From Welwitschia mirabilis (Eukaryota > Gnetophyta > Gnetopsida > Welwitschiales): 64,000 nucleotides of DNA. Made by a program: the position numbers and the translations under genes. Within the stretch, counting starts at the first letter, position 1; each line of letters starts with the position of its first letter. The DNA is taken from positions 168,448,353-168,512,352 of the forward strand of contig JBOZIK010000001.1 in the NCBI GenBank assembly GCA_051453625.1, given 5' to 3'. Shown here in pieces: positions 58,516 to 64,000 of the stretch. Below the pieces are notes generated by a model. The model was not told the DNA's origin. It did no database searches and saw only the letters and a list, made by a program, of their open reading frames with translations.

Positions 58516-61440
58516 ATAGCCAATGGAGATGATGATATGTGGTGGGATTTCTACTATCAAGGTCTATGTTATTATTTGTTGTTTTAACCTGATGCAAAGA
58601 CTCTTTTAGCTTAGGGTTTTTACATCTTAAAGATAAATATTCTTACTTATCTATATTACATGTTTATTTTTTGCTTATCCTTTTTTGTTTTTCTCATAAC
58701 ATATTATTATATAATTTTCATTCCTTAACCCTAAGTTGAACCCCTGTTGGAATGTGATGTGGCTAATATTGATTTTCATCTACTAAAGTTAGGAATTCGA
58801 TGGGTAGTCTAATGTCATGGTATTATACACGTTTGAAATATAATGACTATGCTAGTATCATTTCTCCTCTAACTATAAGATTATGAATGTTTTTTTATAT
58901 TAATTATAGTACTATAAGAACAGACTTTAGAGCATGTTAATCATTTAATTTAAGAAAGAAAATAAAAAATTATTCATTATTTCAAAAGCAAAGAAGTTAA
59001 TTCCAGATCATGTATGTTACTTATTTTTATCTCTAATTACTTTAATAGTTTACAATAAAAAATAAAAAATAAAAAATAAAAAAGGATATGGTCTTATACT
59101 CATAAAATTAATTGTATTTGCAATTTGGATTTTATTCAAAACTTTTTGTATTGAGAAAGTTATTATGGATAATTTTAGAAACAAAAAGAAAGAGAGACTT
59201 ATCTAAATTATTTCTATAAATGTTAATGCAAAGTAATAGTTCAAAGTTTTACTTTTAATCCCAATGTTTGATTGATTCTTATGCTTTATAAATTAATTTG
59301 AAATAAGTGACAAATATAATCATTTACATTTTTAATTATTACAATAGATTATTGAAATAATAATGATATAGTAGTCTTAATAAACAACGTAGCTAATATG
59401 AGTACATAGCAATACTTGATCAATCCTTCATTTACTAATTATGTAGTAGTGTACTTGCTTAATCTTAGTTATTTCATAAGACTTAAATGTGATTCTTTTA
59501 AATAAATGATTTATCTATTAATCATTTAAAAAATTTTAAATTATACATATTTTTAAGGGTTTACTTAAGTTGGGTATTACACATGATATACCAAGTAAAG
59601 CATCCAAAGGTTTGAATCCATAACCTCATAAATGGAGGATAAGGGGATAAGTGTTTACTACTCCATTAGCTTTAAAACTAATTATAAGTTTTATATGATG
59701 TGTTTCACACATATTACAAAATCTCAAAATCTCTTATAAAAAAGAGGCAAGTAATAGCATGATTATTCTAATAGATAACTTCAAGATAATTCTTAGTTAT
59801 ATACTTCTTTTTGATAAAATGTTTTAAATGTTAATAATTATTTTTTAAATACTTATTTAAGAGTTAACACATAAATAAAATGATGTAGAGTAATGCTTCC
59901 ATGACATTATGATTATAAGTTTAATTCTAGAAAAAGATCCTTTAATTCAAAAATATATATCTAAGTTGAAAGTAGAGACAAATGTATTGCCATGTATAAA
60001 ATACTAATTTGGTTAACCTAGTGAAACTTAGAGTATGTAAGAATGTATGCAACATTATTTTTGTTAAGAATTACTTTATAAGAAATAAAAGATGATTAAT
60101 TCATGTATAAAGATATGAATATTAATTAATAAAGACTATCAAACTCTCTTAGCTATCATTTTAAATTGAACATCCTCTTAGGTCAAAGAATTTCAAAAAA
60201 CAATGAAAGAACTAATAATGCCATAAAAAACATAAGCTATAAAAATTTAAAATAAAATAAAAATTAATTCTCAAAATATTTTTTTATATTACTAGACACA
60301 TTTATGATTTTTATTAAAATTTGTGTAATAATTATTAAAATTCTTTTGGGTAAGGAATGTTACACGTGGAACTTTTAATGACTATACATCACTTGAAAGT
60401 ATAGCCATCACCATTCCCTTCTCCCTAGAATTACAACAAACATGATTGCCTAAGTGAATGATTTAATTATGCTAAAGGCCTTATAGTATGCCAAGTAGAG
60501 AATGTAAAATTAAAACATCTCAGTTGCATTACTAATCTATTGGCTTTAAATTTCTTTTTAATAGCACATTGATAATTTAAAAGCTACTTCTAAATTTTGA
60601 AAAGATAATGCATGCCAATGATGAATAAAATACTATAGAAAGATTAAATTCTCTAAGCTTAATAATGAAAGATTTGGGACACATTTCATATATTCTTAAT
60701 GAAGTTAGAAAAAGTCAATGAAGTCGCTTATCAATGTTACACATATATGGAAATTCTTCACATGCATTCTTTTATCCACAAAATTTATACCAAGGTCATG
60801 TGATGGTTTTTTAGTAATATGAATAAATACATAGAAGTGTAATTTCTCTTTTTTTTCCTCATTACATTAAGCATTTTATTTAGTTTTTATAGTTCAATAA
60901 AAAATATTTTAATTATTCTAGTTAGAAGGATGGTAGTCTAAATAATAAAACATCGCTTTAAGAGGTAGAGATGGTAATCCAATTGACTAGACATAGCTTT
61001 AGATGGCAGGGACAAAAAATGACATGATTAACATATTACTAAGACCACTCAGGAATTAATTTTCCTTACCCCTATTCTATTCTTTAACAAGATACTCTCA
61101 CAAATCAATTTAATGATGGGTGGTAAATTTTGTTTATAGAAAGTATGTTTTTTCTTTGGAAGTGTTGTAGTCAAGCTATTTTTTAAATTAACTAGATTGA
61201 AATTTTTACTAGAGGGGATTAAATTCTAATTTATTTATGAGAGATCTTTTTCTTAATACTTTGTGATCTAAGGTCCAATAATTTGTAATTCTTGTGTATG
61301 CTATCGTCCCCAAATGTAATTAGAATTTTCTTCTTTTTAGGTCTATTAAAGTGTGGCTCTTTTCTCTAGACTTGTATTAGACATCTTAACAACCCTTTAT
61401 CAAGACTAACACTATCATGTATAATTTAAATTAAAAATTT
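58516..61440. other. AT-rich stretch without recognised gene
   Basis: It holds an (AAAAAT)n microsatellite at about 59054-59083. Nothing else was recognised. Confidence 0.45.
59054..59083. repeat. (AAAAAT)n microsatellite
   Basis: About four to five hexamer units of AATAAA phase lie on the plus strand. Confidence 0.85.
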
Positions 61441-61999
61441 TATTATAATTTAAGGGGTTAGGAGTAATTTCCTACTCATAAGACATCAAAGAAAAGGAGT
61501 AGAATAGGTAATTCTAAGAAGACATTAGCAGAGAGAAGCATAATGGTTCTGAAAGTGAAAACCTAAAGCGACTTTGGACTAACTATTTTATTTTCAAGAA
61601 TCATCATTGAGAGAAGCAAAACTAAGGTAGAAGAAGATATGACAAAGTGAAATCTAAGCAAAATACTTAGAGATGGTAAAGATCTACCATCAAAATGGCA
61701 GATTTTTTTAGTTATGATTGTAAAAATGGGATCTGAACATGATCTATGTGGGCATGCATTGGAACGCATCTCGAGGAAATGTAGTGGAGATCAAGAGAAT
61801 AGGAGGGAAAGGTAAAAACAATTATGAGAATAGGAGGAAAACATAGTGGAAGCAAGCACATGCAACGGAATCCAAAAACTCAAGACAAAAAACTAGATTT
61901 AATCATTATAATGTGGAAGAATAAAAACAATTAAGAAAAGCAAGCTTGGAAAAAGTATATCGAGGGCTTTTTACAAAATAAAAAATTAACATTTCATGT

Positions 62000-63300
62000 A
62001 ATAAAGAAATGGAAATGCATTTTATGGAAGAAACCATTGATGCACATGTAGATGATCAAGCATGTCTAAAGCACATGTAATTCTTTCACACAACTAACGC
62101 TTTTAAATGATATAATGTAGGAAACATATCTTATTCCAACATAACCATGTAGTAAGAACTAATAAATCCTTTAGGTAATTTTAAAGATATTAATTCTTTC
62201 AATGAGACTGAACCTAGTACTATAGAATTTTATTTTTCTAAAGATATATATGATAAAATAATGAATATGCTATTGGTTTTTTTAACTGGCAAAACCCCTT
62301 TAGTGAGAGATTTTTAGGATTGTATTCAAAAATAGTAGGCTTCAAAAAACATTCATGCATAGTTATTCTGAACATGACTAGAGGATTTTTTTTTTATTTG
62401 CATTTGAAACTAAGGAAATGGCAGATTAGGCTAAATAACAACTTATTTAAAATGTTTATGGCTCTTATATTATCCTTAAAGTAGGGGTGGAGAATTTTGA
62501 TTCAAAAAACAAAAGCCAAAGTAATATTCTAGACTCAGTTAAATTTCTAAGACTTCCATCACATTTTGTTTCTCATGTTGACATTCTAGCATTGCAATTA
62601 GGATAAGTTATTGGCATGGAATATTATGTTGGTGTTTGAACCCAATCATCCAAAAGGGTATGTGTTATTTTGGATTTGATTAAGCCTCTCCTTGAAAGAC
62701 TTAAATTTAAAGCTAAAGAAAATGAATATGTGTCTAAAGTAGTTTATGTAACTCTACTTGGAAGATGCTACTATTGTAAATAACCAAACCATATACAGGC
62801 CCGATGCCTCAAGTTGTTAACCAAATTAGAAGAGAAGAAATTGTTAGCAAAAAAAGTGGTAAAAGAGCTTAAGAATAAAGATCTTAAATCATATGTTCCA
62901 ACAAAATCAACAAAAAGTATTCTAACTTAAAAAATCTTGATAAACCGAAGAAGTATGTGTCATCTTTACAAGAAACTAAATTATCCCAACATAATTCAAA
63001 TGGTGTTTTGTCATAGCAAGTGGAGGAATTACAAAATGTTATGCCAAAGGTTTTAAACCAAAATGTAGATGAAACAAGTAATCCATCCTCTTAGGTAACT
63101 TATAGCCATACAATGGGTCAACATTTTTTACTAAAGAAAATAATAACCTTTTTAGATTTTAGAGGAAAATCAAGATTAATAAGAACTAATCATGATAAGG
63201 GTATTCCACTGAAAAGAATATGTAGATCTACTACTAGCAAATTTGAGTTAGTTAACTCTTTTAAATGATTAGAGGTAGAGGATGCTTCCCAAAGTCTTTT
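62000..63300 (+). pseudogene. LINE-3 ORF1: DUF4283 protein with a single CCHC knuckle (broken)
   Basis: Plus-strand pieces read SFNETEPSTIEFYFSKDIYD (about 62195-62255), FICI..ETKEMAD, GSYIILKVGVENFDSKNK, VKFLRLPSHFVSHVDILALQ and VIGMEYYVGV, the DUF4283 order. VCVILDLIKPLLERLKFKAK follows. The knuckle at 62766-62807 reads CYYCK*PNHIQARC, a CX2CX4HX4C with one stop. A Lys/Ser-rich tail then runs toward ORF2. Several frameshifts occur. The start codon is not certain; ATG candidates lie at about 61990-62010. Confidence 0.75.
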
Positions 63301-63303
63301 AAT

Positions 63304-64000
63304 ATAAATTATATCTCTTAAAACATAAGAGATCTCTCAGACCCCCTCAGAAAAAGAATAGTTAATGATTACATTTAACCAATAATTTTAATGTTATCTT
63401 TTAACAGGAAGTAAAAATCCAAGGTTTTTTATTTAAAACCTTTTGTTACAATCTTTTTATTGATGGTGATACACTACTACCAACCATAAAAATCATAAAA
63501 GGGGAGTGGCTCTCATCCTCCATAAAAATAGGACTAACCATGTAATAGATTCTAGTAGAGATGATAATGGGATATGTGTTTGGTTTAAATCAATCATCTG
63601 AGTTATATATTTGGCTTCATTTATGTTTATGCTTTTTTTTAAAGCTAAGAACAAACTATTTTGTGGAATTGGCTTGCTCAAACTTTAGCAAAGACTATAT
63701 GGATTATGGTTGAAGATTTTAATATTGTTGTAAATTCTTGTGATAAAAAAGGAGATATATTTAAGGAATTATTTTTTTTTAAAATTATTAGTATGGATTT
63801 AGATTAAAAATAAGTTTAATCTTTAGGATGACAACCAAAATTATAAGAAATCTAGTAGTCAAGGATGGTTTACTTGGAATAATGCTTGAAAAGGAAATGA
63901 CTATATATCTTTTCACCTTAACTGAGCCTATTTATCTTACAATAATTTAGTTTAATTTTATTCAAAAAAGGGATTAGCAATCAAAGAAAATTATTCTTAG
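63304..64000 (+). pseudogene. LINE-3 ORF2 endonuclease, partial (right edge)
   Basis: The start reads INYIS*NIRDLSDPLRKRIV: the initiator ATG is now ATA and the Trp is a stop, both G-to-A changes. GVALILHKNR, then a FGFIYVYA-like segment, then WLAQTLAKTIWIMVEDFNIV follow. The G-D-F-N metal-binding motif is EDFN (63712-63723). GWFTWNNA then KGNDYISFHL (about 63858-63930) is the conserved end of the endonuclease (F-T-W-x-N ... R-L-D-R). The frame is truncated by the window edge. Confidence 0.82.

Larger units (their letters stand above)
61450..64000 (+). mobile_element. LINE-3: L1-type LINE, 5' part, runs off the right edge
   Basis: A purine-rich leader (about 61450-61990) is followed by ORF1 (DUF4283 and one zinc knuckle) and the start of ORF2 (endonuclease). 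It differs from LINE-1 by having a single CCHC and a different leader, so it represents another LINE lineage. The 5' end is estimated from composition. Confidence 0.8.

Noticed and set aside
59590-59690. tRNA-like B box (GGTTTGAATCC)
   Set aside because: No A box, anticodon arm or pairing stems were found around it; such 11-mers occur by chance.

Overview
This window is AT-rich plant nuclear DNA built almost wholly from old transposable elements. No intact host gene could be supported. The lineage evidence is the element content: L1-type LINEs whose ORF1 has the plant DUF4283 plus CCHC zinc-knuckle layout, Athila/Tat-like Ty3/gypsy pol and gag, and a Ty1/copia remnant. Most elements carry in-frame TAA/TAG/TGA codons at positions where the family has CAA, CAG, CGA or TGG. 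That points to long-term C-to-T (and G-to-A) decay of methylated repeats. A large-genome plant with very low GC is likely, but the species cannot be named from this window.

Layout. 1-1430: minus-strand LINE with 5' leader, ORF1 and the first codons of ORF2, ending in an A-run. 2.8-4.7 kb: minus-strand copia deletion derivative (gag joined to RT, then RNase H). 6.2-13.65 kb: minus-strand gypsy A (IN, RNase H/RT, a 545-N gap, protease, gag, leader/LTR). 13.65-17.33 kb: gypsy B, a second copy in the same orientation that lacks IN. 17.67-19.65 kb: a plus-oriented LTR-like repeat (here called LTR X) with a 580-bp internal duplication. About 19.96-26.56 kb: LINE-1 (+). 29.96-31.77 kb: gypsy C (-, IN and RNase H). 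About 31.87-36.24 kb: LINE-2 (+), a 5'-truncated relative of LINE-1, placed against gypsy C. 36.65-38.89 kb: gypsy D (+, gag, protease, IN C-terminus only). 38.9-49.09 kb: gypsy E (-), with two recognisable LTRs, gag, pol and a compound microsatellite around a gap. 52.16-54.1 kb: another LTR X copy. 55.65-57.0 kb: a degenerate tandem array of about 50 bp per unit. About 61.45-64.0 kb: LINE-3 (+), running off the right edge.

Main finding. LINE-1 and LINE-2 both encode a DnaJ-type J-domain at the extreme 3' end of the coding region, roughly 1.3 kb downstream of the RT zinc-finger domain and behind an acidic serine-rich linker. Because both copies share it, the mobile parent most likely carried it. 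A LINE family with a J-domain extension is not one I know. Second finding: at the primer-binding-site position of gypsy B there is a copy of an entire tRNA-Asp, apparently including the non-encoded 3' CCA, which suggests reverse transcription through the whole primer tRNA.

All reading frames described are broken by stops or frameshifts, so nothing here is predicted to make a full-length functional protein. Element boundaries are by-eye estimates, good to tens of bases unless a motif position is given.
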